Shown: positions 26,256-35,018 of the stretch, piece by piece
Layout: the number at the start of each line of letters is the position of its first letter
How positions within the stretch are numbered: position 1 is the stretch's first letter
Origin: Saccharopolyspora gloriosae
Lineage (GTDB): Bacteria; Actinomycetota; Actinomycetes; Mycobacteriales; Pseudonocardiaceae
Direction of reading: 5' to 3'
Length of the DNA stretch: 64,000 nucleotides
NCBI RefSeq assembly: GCF_022828475.1
Contig: NZ_CP059557.1
Span: 868,001-932,000, forward strand
The notes under the pieces: generated by a model
The model's database searches: none
Told to the model about the DNA's origin: nothing
Seen by the model: only the letters and a program-made list of their open reading frames with translations
Translations under genes and position numbers: made by a program

Positions 26256-26627
26256 TCATCGCCTGCGCAGCAGCCATGCGATCACGAAGACGCCGAGGAA
26301 CGCCAGCAGCCAGAGGTCGCGGGTCACGGCGACGAGCGCGAGCAGCAGCGCCGCCCCGCCCAGTCCCAGCAGGATTTCGGTGCGGGGCAGTGACCGCGCA
26401 GGCGCCTTGTCCGGAGTCCACGCGCCGGTGCGTCCGGTGCCGCCGGACGGGAGGTCGGTGAACAGCGCGTTCAGGTCGGCTTTGTTGCGAGCGGCCGCCG
26501 CTCGGGTGCAGCGTTCGTCGTATTCGACGAGGTCCAGCCTGCCGGAGCTGAGGTGTTCACCGAGCAGCGTGATCGCCGTTTCCCGTTCGGCGTCGCCGAT
26601 TCGCAGGTTCTTGTCCCTCGCACGCAC
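26256..26627 (-). CDS. DUF1707 domain membrane protein
   Basis: This 123-residue protein opens with LRIGDAERETAITLLGEHLSSGRLDLVEYDERC, the DUF1707 signature that follows SHOCT-like logic, ending near residue 55. Two closely spaced hydrophobic stretches (about 86-118) end in an arginine cluster. The start is GTG 26627. DUF1707 proteins are small actinobacterial membrane-associated proteins of unknown role. It is encoded upstream of the DUF3558 gene on the same strand. Confidence 0.82.
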   Translation of the reverse strand: MRARDKNLRIGDAERETAITLLGEHLSSGRLDLVEYDERCTRAAAARNKADLNALFTDLPSGGTGRTGAWTPDKAPARSLPRTEILLGLGGAALLLALVAVTRDLWLLAFLGVFVIAWLLRRR

Positions 26628-26793
26628 TTCGCCATCCTAGGCTCCGTCCCACCCCGGCTCCCCGGGTGCGGGTGGCCGAATCTCAAACGCTTCCCGCCCC
26701 CTGAGGTGAATGCCTCCTCAGCCCGAGCCCACCGGTGAACTGGTCCCCGGTGGTTGGACTGGAAAGTCAGTTCCAGCTACCGGGGAGTGGTTC

Positions 26794-27288
26794 GTGTATC
26801 CGCATAGTTCGTTGTCGCGGGAGCAGCGTGAGGCCGCTGTGGTGTTGTTCGGGGCTGGTCATGGGGCGGTGTCGGCTGCGGCCCGGTTGGGGGTGTCGGC
26901 TTCGGCGGTGAGAACGTTGCGGGATCGATGGTTGTTGCGCGGCCCGGGAGCGTTGATCATGAAACCGACCAAACGGTCCTACTCGTTCGAGTTCAAACTC
27001 GACGTGGTGCTGCGGTTCGTGGCCGGGCAGGCCACGGCGGCCGAGCTGGCCGCCGAGCATGACCTGTCGTCACCGAAGCAGGTGAAAAATTGGGCGCGCC
27101 AATATCGGCGTGACGGCGAGGATGCGTTGCGCCCCAAGCGGGAAGGCCGCCCACCCCGCGAACCACAACCACCACCGGACGGCGAGACGGCCGAACTGGA
27201 ACGGTTGCGGACGGAGAATCTGCGGTTGTCCGCGGAGAACGCCTACCTAAAAAAACTGCGGGCCTTGAAGGAACAGGGGCGAGGGTAA
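26794..27288 (+). CDS. IS3-family transposase OrfA
   Basis: This 164-residue protein begins at GTG 26794 behind CGGGGAG. It has a helix-turn-helix region (GAVSAAARLGVSASAVRTLRDRW), a second one in the middle (TAAELAAEHDLSSPKQVKNWARQYR) and a C-terminal leucine-zipper-like coiled coil (ELERLRTENLRLSAENAYLKKLRAL). The A7C heptamer lies inside the last codons, so ribosomes could slip into the orfB frame. Since orfB is scrambled, only a regulatory OrfA product could be made. Confidence 0.85.
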   Translation: MYPHSSLSREQREAAVVLFGAGHGAVSAAARLGVSASAVRTLRDRWLLRGPGALIMKPTKRSYSFEFKLDVVLRFVAGQATAAELAAEHDLSSPKQVKNWARQYRRDGEDALRPKREGRPPREPQPPPDGETAELERLRTENLRLSAENAYLKKLRALKEQGRG

Positions 27289-28140
27289 AAACCCAGGTCA
27301 TCGTCACCCTCAAGGCGCACTATCCGCTTGCGGTACTGCTGGAGGTCGCGGGCCTGGCCCGGTCGACGTTCTTCTATCACCAGGCCCGGCTCGACCGGCC
27401 GGACCCGCACGCCCGGCTGAAACAGGCCGTGACCGACGTGTTCCAGCAGGCCCACGGCCGTTACGGGCACCGCCGCGTCCACGCCATGCTGCACCGCCAC
27501 GGCCTGAGACCGGCGAAAAAGACCGTCCTGCACATCATGCGCACCCTCGGCCTGGCCTGCACAGTCCGCCGCCGACGCCGCTACTCATCCTGGGTCGAGG
27601 CAGGTCGCTTTCCGGGACATGGAGGGTGTCAGGTTTGCCTCGTGTAGCAGTTGGCGACACCCACCTGACCAACTCATCACTGACCAAAGCCATCGCCACC
27701 CTCAACACCGGCCACACCCCACTCGTGCACACCGACCAAGGCTTCCACTACCGACACACCTCCTGGTCGGGTCGGGTGCTCCAGGAGTAGGACACGACGG
27801 AGCGGTCGAACAGGTCGATGATCGGTGAGAGATAGATTTTGCTTGTGCCGACACGGAATTCGGTGATGTCGGTGACCCATTTGGTGTTCGGTGCCGGGGC
27901 GGTGAAGTCGCGGTCCAGGACGTTGCCGGCGGTGGTGCCGGCCTCGCCCTCAACGCCGTCGCCGAAAACTTCTTCAGCCACCTCAAAGAAGAACTCTTCC
28001 ACCACCACAACTACAACACCCCCGACGAGTTCACCACCGCCCTCGAGAACTACCTCGACTGGTACAACACCACCCGCATCTCCACCACACTGAAGAACCT
28101 CACCCCCACCGAATACCGAGCCCAGGCCCTCACCACCTAG
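27270..28140 (+). pseudogene. IS3-family transposase OrfB, scrambled into three blocks
   Basis: Block 1 (to about 27590, + strand) is the OrfB N-terminus (LARSTFFYHQARLD, HGRYGHRRVHAMLHRHGL). Block 2 (about 27653-27760, + strand) carries the second catalytic Asp region, HTPLVHTDQGFHYR. Block 3 (about 27765-27945) is inverted: on the - strand it reads LDRDFTAPAPNTKWVTDITE, the first catalytic Asp region that should precede block 2. Block 4 (27946-28140, + strand) is the normal C-terminus (AVAENFFSHLKEELFHH, LDWYNTTRI). No continuous DDE domain can be produced. Two nested inversions would explain the order. Confidence 0.8.
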
Positions 28141-28286
28141 CCTTCACTCACCCAGTCCAACAAACAGGGACCACTTCACCCCGGTCAAATGAGCGATTCA
28201 CTCCACCGGCCGCACCGGGTGGACGTCTCCTCCGACCGGTCGGAGCGGTCGAAGAAGACATTCGGCATGATCTCCTGACCTGCGTC

Positions 28287-28555
28287 TTGTCAACGGCGAA
28301 GCCGAACCCTCGCGGCCGAAACCCGTACCTTGCGGCGCAGCCGTGCCTTACGGGACAGCCGTGCCTTACGGCAGCGAAGCGAGCCGTGCCTTGCGGCGTA
28401 GCCGTGCCTTGCGGCGTAGCCGTGCCTTGCGGCGCAGCCGTGCCTTGCGGCGTAGCCGTGCCTTGCGGCGCAGCCGTGCCTTGCGGCAGCGAAGCGAGCC
28501 GTGCCTTGCGGCGCAGCCGTGCCTGTATGCGCGAAGCGCATAGCCCACGTCAAAA
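28287..28555. repeat. Hairpin-rich short-repeat array (copy 2)
   Basis: About a dozen units built on GCCGTGCCTTGCGGCGTA or GCCGTGCCTTGCGGCGCA run from 28331 to 28521. They follow a CTTGTCAACGGCGAAGCCG relic at the far end and end in TATGCGCGAAGCGCATA, the counterpart of TATGTG-loop-CACATA in copy 1. The array abuts palindromic copy 4 on its CACCGGCGGG side. No protein-like signal is present. Confidence 0.82.
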
Positions 28556-28562
28556 AGCCGCT

Positions 28563-28671
28563 CACCGGCGGGTTCTCAGTTGGTCTCTCGCGAGGACAGC
28601 TTTTTCCCTCGTGGCGGAGCCACTTGGGAAAAAGATCCCGCAGCGAGAGACCAACTGAGGTTCCGCTACCC
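28563..28671. repeat. Palindromic element copy 4 (arm class GTTGGTCTCTC)
   Basis: Arms CTCAGTTGGTCTCTCGC (28575-28591) and its complement (28643-28659) pair perfectly over 17 bp, with the same inner GCTTTTTCCC / GGGAAAAAG and apical GTGGCGGAGCCAC hairpins as copy 1, in reverse orientation. It lies at the 3' end of the symporter gene. Confidence 0.9.
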
Positions 28672-28692
28672 GCCCCCCAAGCAGGCCATCCG

Positions 28693-30018
28693 TCAGGCCG
28701 GAGCCGTGAGGAGCGGGGGAGAGCTGGGGGTGTTGAGGACCTCGTCGTCGAGCAGACCCTCGCCGCGGGCCACGACGGTGGGGACCACGATCTGGCCGGC
28801 CACGTTCGTCGCGGTCCGGGCCATGTCCATGATCGGGTCCACGGCGTAGGCGACGGCGATGCCGGTGGCCACGACCTCCGGTGGGAAGCCGAGCGCGCTC
28901 ACGGTGAGGGTGAGCATGGTGAACCAGCCGGTGACCCCGGCGGTGGCGATGGAGCCGAACACGGCGACCGCCACGATCGTCAGGTACTGCACCGGCCCGA
29001 GCTGGATGCCGAACAGGTTCGCGATGAAGATCGCGCCCACCGCCGGGTAGATCGCCGCGCAGCCGTCCATCTTGGTCGTCGTCGCCAGCGGCACCGCGAA
29101 GTTCGCGTACGAGCTGCTCACGCCGAGGTTCTCCGCGGTCTGCCTGCTCAGCGGCAGGCTCGCGCTGGAGGAGCGGGACACGAAGGCGAACTGCAGCACC
29201 GTCCACGCCTTCGCGAAGAACGTCAGCGGGCTCACCTTCGCCACGAACCGCAGCAGCACCGGGTACACGACGAACAGCACCAGCGCGCAGCCCACGTAGG
29301 TGGCGCCGATCAGCTTGAGCAGCGGGGCGAAGAACTCGTTGCCGTAGGTGGCCACGGCGTTGCCGATCAGGCCGAGGGTGCCCAGCGGGGCGAGCCGGAT
29401 GATCCAGCCCAGCACGCGCTGGATGACCTCGAACGCGGAGCGGCTGAAGTCCACGAACGGCTTGGCCGTGTCGCCGAGGCTGTACGCGGCGGCTCCGACG
29501 ATCAGCGCGACGAACACGACCTGCAGCGTCTCGCCTTCGGAGAAGGCGCTGACCAGGTTGCTCGGGATCAGGCCGTTGATCAGGTCCAGCCAGGACCCTT
29601 GGGTCTTCTCACCGATCGACTGCAGGCGTTCCGGGTCGGGCTCCAGCACGAGCCCCTGACCGGGCTGGATGAGACGTCCCACGGCCAGCCCGATGACCAC
29701 GGCGATCAGTGAGGTGATCGCGAACCACAGCGCGGTCTTGCCGCCGAGCCTGGCCGCGGTCCGCCCGCCGCCGACGGAGCGCAGGCTGGTGATGCCCACG
29801 ACGATCGCCGTGAAGATCAACGGCAGCACGGTGAAGGTCAGCAGGTTGGTGAACGTGGAGCCGATCGTGTCCAGCGTGGTGATCAGCCACTGGGCGCCGG
29901 TCGACTTCGCGATCCAGCCGAGCAGCGCGCCGAGCACCAAGGAGGCGACGACGGCCACGGCGAACAGTCTCGGGTTGAACCGGAACCGTCGCCTTTCTTG
30001 CGCAGGGGAGGTGGACAC
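28693..30018 (-). CDS. Na+/H+:dicarboxylate symporter (DAACS family)
   Basis: This 441-residue polytopic transporter starts at GTG 30018 behind AGGAGATCC. It has the family's serine-rich reentrant loop (SRSSSASLPLSRQTAENLG), the KMDGCAAIYPAVGAIFIANLFG segment in TM7/loop and the hydrophobic helices expected of the DctA/GltP group, which take up C4-dicarboxylates, glutamate or related anions with cations. The C-terminal tail is short and cytoplasmic. Substrate cannot be assigned from sequence alone. The 340-base upstream gap holds its promoter and nothing else I can identify. Confidence 0.88.
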   Translation of the reverse strand: MSTSPAQERRRFRFNPRLFAVAVVASLVLGALLGWIAKSTGAQWLITTLDTIGSTFTNLLTFTVLPLIFTAIVVGITSLRSVGGGRTAARLGGKTALWFAITSLIAVVIGLAVGRLIQPGQGLVLEPDPERLQSIGEKTQGSWLDLINGLIPSNLVSAFSEGETLQVVFVALIVGAAAYSLGDTAKPFVDFSRSAFEVIQRVLGWIIRLAPLGTLGLIGNAVATYGNEFFAPLLKLIGATYVGCALVLFVVYPVLLRFVAKVSPLTFFAKAWTVLQFAFVSRSSSASLPLSRQTAENLGVSSSYANFAVPLATTTKMDGCAAIYPAVGAIFIANLFGIQLGPVQYLTIVAVAVFGSIATAGVTGWFTMLTLTVSALGFPPEVVATGIAVAYAVDPIMDMARTATNVAGQIVVPTVVARGEGLLDDEVLNTPSSPPLLTAPA

Positions 30019-30358
30019 AGGGATCTCCTGAGGTTCGCGAGGTGGCGTGTGGTGGCGCCGGGGGAGGTGGTGCGCTGGAAGGCGATGTCGCGTTCGGGCT
30101 TCAGGCCGCGACGGCGGCGATGCGCGGCCGGGCAATCACCGGGCCGGCCCTCGTCGGGATGACAGCCGGAGTCGGTTCGCCGTCAGGGACAGACGCTGCT
30201 GGCCTGCCGTCGCAGATCGACGTGCAGGCGTGAAGTCAGATAACGCCGCTGAGCTCCCATCGCGAACAGTTGTAACCCGGTGTTCGGTCCAGACCATCCC
30301 GACTTAACCGAATTGTGTTCACGTTCACTGGGCGCCGGTATCCGGACGCTCGGAGAGA

Positions 30359-30979
30359 TCAGGCTTGCTGAGGCGTCCAGAGGTCGGTGACGGTGACGTC
30401 GACCTGGGACAGCAGGGCGCGGGTGAGCGGGAGGCTGATGCCGATGACGCTCGACGGGTCGCCGTCGACGCCTTCCACGAACCAGCCGCCGAGGCCGTCG
30501 AGGGTGAATCCGCCCGCGACCCGCAGTGGCTCTCCGGTGCCGACGTAGGCCGCGAGTTCGGTCTCGCTCGGCTCGGCGAAGCGGACCACGGTGACCTTGT
30601 GGTCGTGCGCGCGGGCGACCACCGCGCCGTCGCGCAGCCGCACCACTGCGTGCCCGGTGAGCAGTTCGCCGGTGCTTCCCGCCATCTCCCGCCAGCGCTT
30701 CGCCGCGATCTCCGGTTCACCCGGTTTGCCGACGACCTCGCCGTGGATGGACAGCATCGAGTCGCAGCCGACTACGACCGCGTCACCGTCCACTTCGGAC
30801 AGCACTGCTTCGGCCTTGGCCAGTGCCAGTGCGGTGACGATCTCGCCCGGTGCGGGGTCGGTCAGCGCGGCGGCGACGGCGTCCTCGTCCACTCCGGACA
30901 CGCGCACGACGGGCTCGATGCCCGCGGCGCGCAGCACGGCGAGGCGGGCGGGGGACGCGGAGGCCAGCACAAAACGCAC
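30359..30979 (-). CDS. maf: Maf family nucleotide pyrophosphatase
   Basis: This 206-residue enzyme starts at a GTG giving VRFVLASASPARLAVLR, the Maf substrate-binding opening. ALAKAEAV, VVGCDSML (catalytic Asp) and the GGFTLDGLGGWFVEGVDGDPSSVIG segment complete the signature. Maf proteins hydrolyse modified or canonical nucleoside triphosphates to monophosphates and are linked to cell division arrest and housecleaning. It is a monocistronic unit between the symporter promoter region and the protease gene. Confidence 0.93.
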   Translation of the reverse strand: MRFVLASASPARLAVLRAAGIEPVVRVSGVDEDAVAAALTDPAPGEIVTALALAKAEAVLSEVDGDAVVVGCDSMLSIHGEVVGKPGEPEIAAKRWREMAGSTGELLTGHAVVRLRDGAVVARAHDHKVTVVRFAEPSETELAAYVGTGEPLRVAGGFTLDGLGGWFVEGVDGDPSSVIGISLPLTRALLSQVDVTVTDLWTPQQA

Positions 30980-31352
30980 GGGCCGACTGTAGTCCGCGCC
31001 GGACGCCGCGATTCGAGGAGTGGCGCCGCACCCGCCGAATCGTCGATGGCAAGCCTGTGCGGTGCGGTTTCGTGCGTTCCCAGTGAACGGCATAGCCCCA
31101 ATGGCGGTGCCTGATTCAGGTGGAAGATTCCTAATGTCCTTCTTGCGGTCACCGGCGGGCGCCTGCCGGGGGAACCGCGAACGACGGTTCCACGTGGATC
31201 AACTTCCTTCCGGAACCCGGCCCGTCCCAGCGGCCGGTCAGCACTTCCCCCACATCGCGGACGACGTCCGTCCGCCGCTTCCCGCACGCCCGAACGCTGA
31301 TCACGTCCGGGCGCGCGCCACCAGTAGTTGCGGAAATCGAGGGAGACCAACG

Positions 31353-32492
31353 ATGAGTCGCAAACGAACCCTTCGACTGACCGGTGCGGCGCTGCTCGCC
31401 GCGGGCACCGTGACCGCGTGGGCGATGCCCGCCGTCGCCGCGCCACCGCCGCAAGCCCCCGAACTGATCGCCGCCATGCAGCGTGACCTGGGCCTGACCG
31501 CGGAGCAGGCGCGGACGCGGCTGGCCCAGGAGGACACCGCGCGGGAGCTCGACGAGGAGTTCCGCCGCTCTCTGGGCACGGCGTTCGGCGGCGCGCACTT
31601 CGACGCCGCACTCGGCAAGCTCGTCGTCGGCGTCACCGACGCCGCCGAGCTCGCCGAGGTGCGATCCGCCGGCGCTGACGCGCGGGTCGTGGCGCACAGC
31701 AGCGGCGAACTCGACGCGATCAAAGCGGAACTCGACGCCACGGAGAGCACCGCACCCGAGTCGATCACGGGCTGGTACGTCGACGAGATCGCCAACACCG
31801 TCGTCGTGAACGTCCGCGAAGGCGCCGAGGACGCGGCCACCGAGACCTACCTCGCGGAGGTCGCCGGTCACACCCCGGTCCGGGTCGACGAGGTCGCCGA
31901 AGCGCCGCGCACCCTCTACGACCTGGTCGGCGGCCAGGCCTTCTACATGGGCGGCGGCCGGTGTTCGGTCGGATTCCCCGTCCAGACCTCCAGCGGCGCT
32001 TCCGGCATGGTCACCGCCGGGCACTGCGGCACCGCCGGGACGTCGGCCTCCGGGTACAACCAGGCCGCGCTCGGCTCCTTCCAGGGCTCGTCGTTCCCCG
32101 GCAACGACTACGCGTGGGTCTCGGCGAACAGCAGCTGGACCCCCCAGCCGTGGGTGGACATGTACAACGGCAGCGCACGGGTCGTGTCCGGGCACGGCAC
32201 GGCGCCCGCGGGCTCCTCGATCTGCCGCTCCGGGTCGACCACCGGGTGGCACTGCGGTTCCGTGCAGGCGCTGAACCAGACGGTGCGCTACGCGGAGGGC
32301 GCGGTCACCGGGCTCACCCAGACCAACGTGTGCGCCGAACCGGGTGACTCCGGCGGGTCGTTCATCAGCGGGAACCAGGCTCAGGGCATGACCTCGGGCG
32401 GCTCTGGGAACTGCTCGTCCGGCGGCACCACGTACTTCCAGCCGGTCGGCGAAGCGCTCAGCGCCTACGGGTTGTCCCTGGTCACGGGCTGA
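31353..32492 (+). CDS. Secreted S1-family serine protease with pro-region (streptogrisin/alpha-lytic type)
   Basis: This 379-residue preproprotease has a Sec signal (residues 1-30, ending AVAA), a pro-region of ~165 residues (ELIAAMQRDLGLTAEQARTRL; ITGWYVDEIANTVVVNV) that acts as a folding chaperone in this family, and a C-terminal chymotrypsin-fold domain. The triad is visible as His in TAGHCG, Asp in GNDYAWV and Ser in EPGDSGGSF. Three Cys pairs fit extracellular disulfides. ATG 31353 follows GAGGGAGACCAACG. The upstream 370 bases (30980-31352) show no gene; the expected promoter is not distinct. Confidence 0.93.
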   Translation: MSRKRTLRLTGAALLAAGTVTAWAMPAVAAPPPQAPELIAAMQRDLGLTAEQARTRLAQEDTARELDEEFRRSLGTAFGGAHFDAALGKLVVGVTDAAELAEVRSAGADARVVAHSSGELDAIKAELDATESTAPESITGWYVDEIANTVVVNVREGAEDAATETYLAEVAGHTPVRVDEVAEAPRTLYDLVGGQAFYMGGGRCSVGFPVQTSSGASGMVTAGHCGTAGTSASGYNQAALGSFQGSSFPGNDYAWVSANSSWTPQPWVDMYNGSARVVSGHGTAPAGSSICRSGSTTGWHCGSVQALNQTVRYAEGAVTGLTQTNVCAEPGDSGGSFISGNQAQGMTSGGSGNCSSGGTTYFQPVGEALSAYGLSLVTG

Positions 32493-32500
32493 CCTGTCAC

Positions 32501-32672
32501 GTGAGGTGAATGGTCCACTCGCCCGGTCCCGCCGGGCAAAGGCGCCGTTCACCTCACCGGTGCCACGAGGTGAATGGCCGTGTTGGCCGGTCTTATCCGG
32601 CGAGGGCCATTCACCTCATCGGTGTCAGATAGGTGAATGGCCCGCTTGCTGGGCGAAGGAGCCGTTCGCCTC
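32501..32672. repeat. Three tandem GGTGAATGG-type hairpins
   Basis: Three successive hairpins share an arm like GAGGTGAATGG with CCATTCACCTC or CCGTTCACCTC. The second (32567-32579 with 32605-32617) is a perfect 13-bp stem. They follow the protease stop and probably include its terminator, but tandem triplication goes beyond that need. Similar arms occur at 26703 and in the 34.8-kb pair. Confidence 0.7.
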
Positions 32673-32688
32673 GGCCGGGTGATCGGAG

Positions 32689-32725
32689 GTGACGGTCCCC
32701 GGCGGGAAGTGCCGGGGACCGTCAC
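32689..32725 (-). terminator. Strong 15-bp hairpin after the peptidase gene
   Basis: GTGACGGTCCCCGGC (32689-32703) and its exact complement (32711-32725) close a 7-base loop two bases beyond the peptidase stop codon, on that gene's downstream side. It lacks a U-run but is well placed to protect or end the transcript. Confidence 0.7.
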
Positions 32726-32727
32726 GT

Positions 32728-34683
32728 TCAGCGGGTGAAGGTGTCGCCGTTGAGGTGGATCTCGGGGCGGGCGGGGACGCGTTCCGGCCGGACCGTGGCG
32801 GTGCCGTTCGCGGGAGCGTGGAGGCCGGCGTCCTTCGCGGCGGGGGAGCCGCCGACGATCGGCAGCGACACCGAGGTGCCCGCCAGGCCCAGATCGACGC
32901 GGCCGGGTTGCGCCGGAGCGTTGATGAACGCGGCGTCGGTGCCCGCGACGATCAGCCCCAGCCGGTGCCCGGCGGGGATCACGTGATCGGTGGTGGCCAG
33001 GCGGAACGTCATCTCGTACGGGTCGCCGGGGGTCAGCGGGGACTCGTGCTCCAGCGATTCGTGGTTGGCCAGGTCGGCCCAGCCGCGGGAGATGATCTGG
33101 TAGTCCACGTCGGTCTTGGTGGCCTCGGTGTCGAGGTAGCAGGCGTCGTCGCCCTCGCGGCTCTCGCCCCAGCACGACTCGGTTTCCAGCGTGCGGATCC
33201 CTTCGCCGTCGCCGAGGTGGTCGCGGGTGGTGGCCGGGCCGTAGTCGACGAGCACCGCCGACAGGTGCGCGCTGTCGGTGGCGGGAGTCGCCGTCACCGA
33301 GATCGACCCGGTGCCCGCCAGCCGCAGGTCCTCCTGCAGGGGCGCGCTGTTGAACAGCGCGCGAGCCGGGGACGCCTGATCGGGCTGCTGCGCCCAGTCG
33401 TATTCGTCCTGCTGCGCGTCATCGGTGAACGAGGCGCGGGCGTCGGCGGGCGCGGGGGCATCGGTGAGGCCGCCTAGCCCGTCGGTGTCGCCGGGAACCG
33501 GGTGCAGCGTGGTCGATGCCGGGTTCTCGCCGGACCAGGACGGCTCGTCGGCCCACTCGTCGGGAGCGCGTTCGATGCTCGCGGCGGGTTCGGCGTTGAT
33601 GCCGTTGTCCAGGCCGAGCAGCGTGTGGTCGAACCAGCGGTGCAGCGTGTCCACCCACTCGGCGCGGCGGAAGTCGAAGGGGTCGGCGTGGCCGGTCTGG
33701 CTCAGCCACACCTTGCGCGGCACGTCCTGGGCCGCCAGCGCGTCCCACCACTGGCCGAACTGGATGGTCTTCACGTTGAGGTCGTTGAGGCCGTGGACCG
33801 CGAAGACGTCGGCCGTTACGTTCGACGCGTCCGGCACGTGGTCCCGCTCGGTCCACAGTGGAGTGACGTCACCGTTGGCCGGGGCGCCCTCGTCGAGCCG
33901 CTGCTTGACGGCGGCGCACTCCGGCCTGCCGCCTTCCTCGACCGTCTCCGCCAGTCCGCGCGGGTCGGCGCCGAAGGACACGCCGTCGGAGCGGTAGTAG
34001 TCGTACCAGGAGCTGATCGCCCCGATCGGCACGATCGTGCGCAGGCCTTCCACGCCGGTCGCTGCGACGCCGTTGGCGATCGTGCCGTCGTAGGACTTGC
34101 CGATCATGCCGACGTCGCCGGTGGACCAGCCGGCGCCGACCTCGGCTCCGCCGGTGGCGGCGTCGTAGCCCTTCGCACGGCCGTTCAGCCAGTCGATCAC
34201 GGCCTTCGCCGAGGTCACGTCGGAGTCGCCGCCGACGTCGACGCACCCCTGCGAGCGATTCGTGCCCGCCAGATCCACCAGCACCGTCGCGTAGCCGCGC
34301 GGCACGAAGTAGTTGTCGTAGAACAGCGGGAAACCGGCCGGGCGGTCCTGGTCGTCGTAGGTCTTGAGCTCGTTCTCGTTGCCGCGTCCGCAGCACGAGT
34401 AGTAGGGGCTCGCGTCCATGATCACCGGAGCGGGCGAGTCGCTCTGCGGCCGGGCGATGTCGGCGGCGACCCGGTCGGTCGCGCCGTCCCCGTCGCCGTC
34501 CAGCCCGGTGTCCACCCACACGGTTTCGCGCACCGGTTCGGCGGCGAACACCGGCTCGCTGCGCGGTGCGGGAGTCGGCCGCGGGGCGTCCGGTGCGGCG
34601 AGGGCGGGTGTCGCGGTGAGCGCCAGCAGCGCGCTGCAGAGCAGGACCGCCGGTGCTCGGCGCGGGAGAACGAATGTCGGCAC
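32728..34683 (-). CDS. Secreted X-Pro dipeptidyl-peptidase (CocE/NonD, S15 family)
   Basis: This 651-residue exported alpha/beta-hydrolase has a Sec signal (residues 1-32) followed by the S15 catalytic domain: DASPYYSCCGRGNENELK near the N-terminus, the nucleophile elbow GKSYDGTIANG (GxSYxG), Asp in VHGLNDLNVKTIQF and His in QTGHADPFDF. The C-terminal third is the jelly-roll domain (SISVTATPATDSAHLSAVL, GHRLGLIVAG). GTG 34683 is preferred to GTG 34689 because GGAGG then has normal spacing. It removes X-Pro dipeptides from peptides outside the cell, which complements the neighbouring protease. Confidence 0.9.
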   Translation of the reverse strand: MPTFVLPRRAPAVLLCSALLALTATPALAAPDAPRPTPAPRSEPVFAAEPVRETVWVDTGLDGDGDGATDRVAADIARPQSDSPAPVIMDASPYYSCCGRGNENELKTYDDQDRPAGFPLFYDNYFVPRGYATVLVDLAGTNRSQGCVDVGGDSDVTSAKAVIDWLNGRAKGYDAATGGAEVGAGWSTGDVGMIGKSYDGTIANGVAATGVEGLRTIVPIGAISSWYDYYRSDGVSFGADPRGLAETVEEGGRPECAAVKQRLDEGAPANGDVTPLWTERDHVPDASNVTADVFAVHGLNDLNVKTIQFGQWWDALAAQDVPRKVWLSQTGHADPFDFRRAEWVDTLHRWFDHTLLGLDNGINAEPAASIERAPDEWADEPSWSGENPASTTLHPVPGDTDGLGGLTDAPAPADARASFTDDAQQDEYDWAQQPDQASPARALFNSAPLQEDLRLAGTGSISVTATPATDSAHLSAVLVDYGPATTRDHLGDGEGIRTLETESCWGESREGDDACYLDTEATKTDVDYQIISRGWADLANHESLEHESPLTPGDPYEMTFRLATTDHVIPAGHRLGLIVAGTDAAFINAPAQPGRVDLGLAGTSVSLPIVGGSPAAKDAGLHAPANGTATVRPERVPARPEIHLNGDTFTR

Positions 34684-34760
34684 GGCCACCTCCGATGATC
34701 TTCACGGCAGCTTAGGCCCGCAGATCATGTCCAGACCACTGCCGAAAGTGTGGCTACCGG

Positions 34761-34895
34761 AGTGAACGGACCGTTCGTCCAACGGGATTGGTCAAACGGT
34801 CCGTTCACTCGAAACCGGTGTGCGCCCGGCGCCCGGCTCCGGGGGAAGTGAGCGGACCGTTCGTCCAACGGGATTGGGCGAACGGTCCGTTCACT
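34761..34895. repeat. Tandem pair of AGTGAACGGACCGTT hairpins
   Basis: Two near-identical 49-base hairpins (34761-34809 and 34847-34895) have arms AGTGAACGGACCGTT / AACGGTCCGTTCACT and share the loop core CGTCCAACGGGATTGG. The first is a perfect 15-bp stem; the second has one G-for-A change that leaves a G.T pair. They occupy the divergent region between the peptidase and glucosidase genes. Confidence 0.75.
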
Positions 34896-34941
34896 CGGAT
34901 CGGATTCGGTGGTCCGAGGCTCCGTTTGGAGGTAGAGGGCG

Positions 34942-34955
34942 TGAGAGCGCTCCCA
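34942..34955. promoter_or_regulatory. CebR-like operator upstream of beta-glucosidase
   Basis: TGAGAGCGCTCCCA differs at one of 14 positions from the Streptomyces CebR box TGGGAGCGCTCCCA and lies 64 bases before the glucosidase start. CebR is the cellobiose/cellotriose-responsive LacI-family repressor. No cebR or ceb transporter gene is in the window. Confidence 0.65.
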
Positions 34956-35018
34956 TAAGTTGTTCGGGCGCGGCTTTCGTCCGGAACGCGCGCTCATGGC
35001 TCTCAAGGAGGAGAACCG

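Larger units (their letters stand above)
26734..28180 (+). mobile_element. IS3-family insertion sequence, internally rearranged
   Basis: The ends carry a 14-bp imperfect inverted repeat, GGTGAACTGGTCCC at 26734 and GGGACCACTTCACC ending at 28180. Between them are an intact-looking orfA, the slippery A7C run at 27249-27256 used for -1 frameshifting in IS3 elements, and pieces of orfB in the wrong order and orientation. No clear target duplication is seen. The length (about 1.45 kb) is normal, so the damage is rearrangement rather than simple deletion. Confidence 0.8.
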
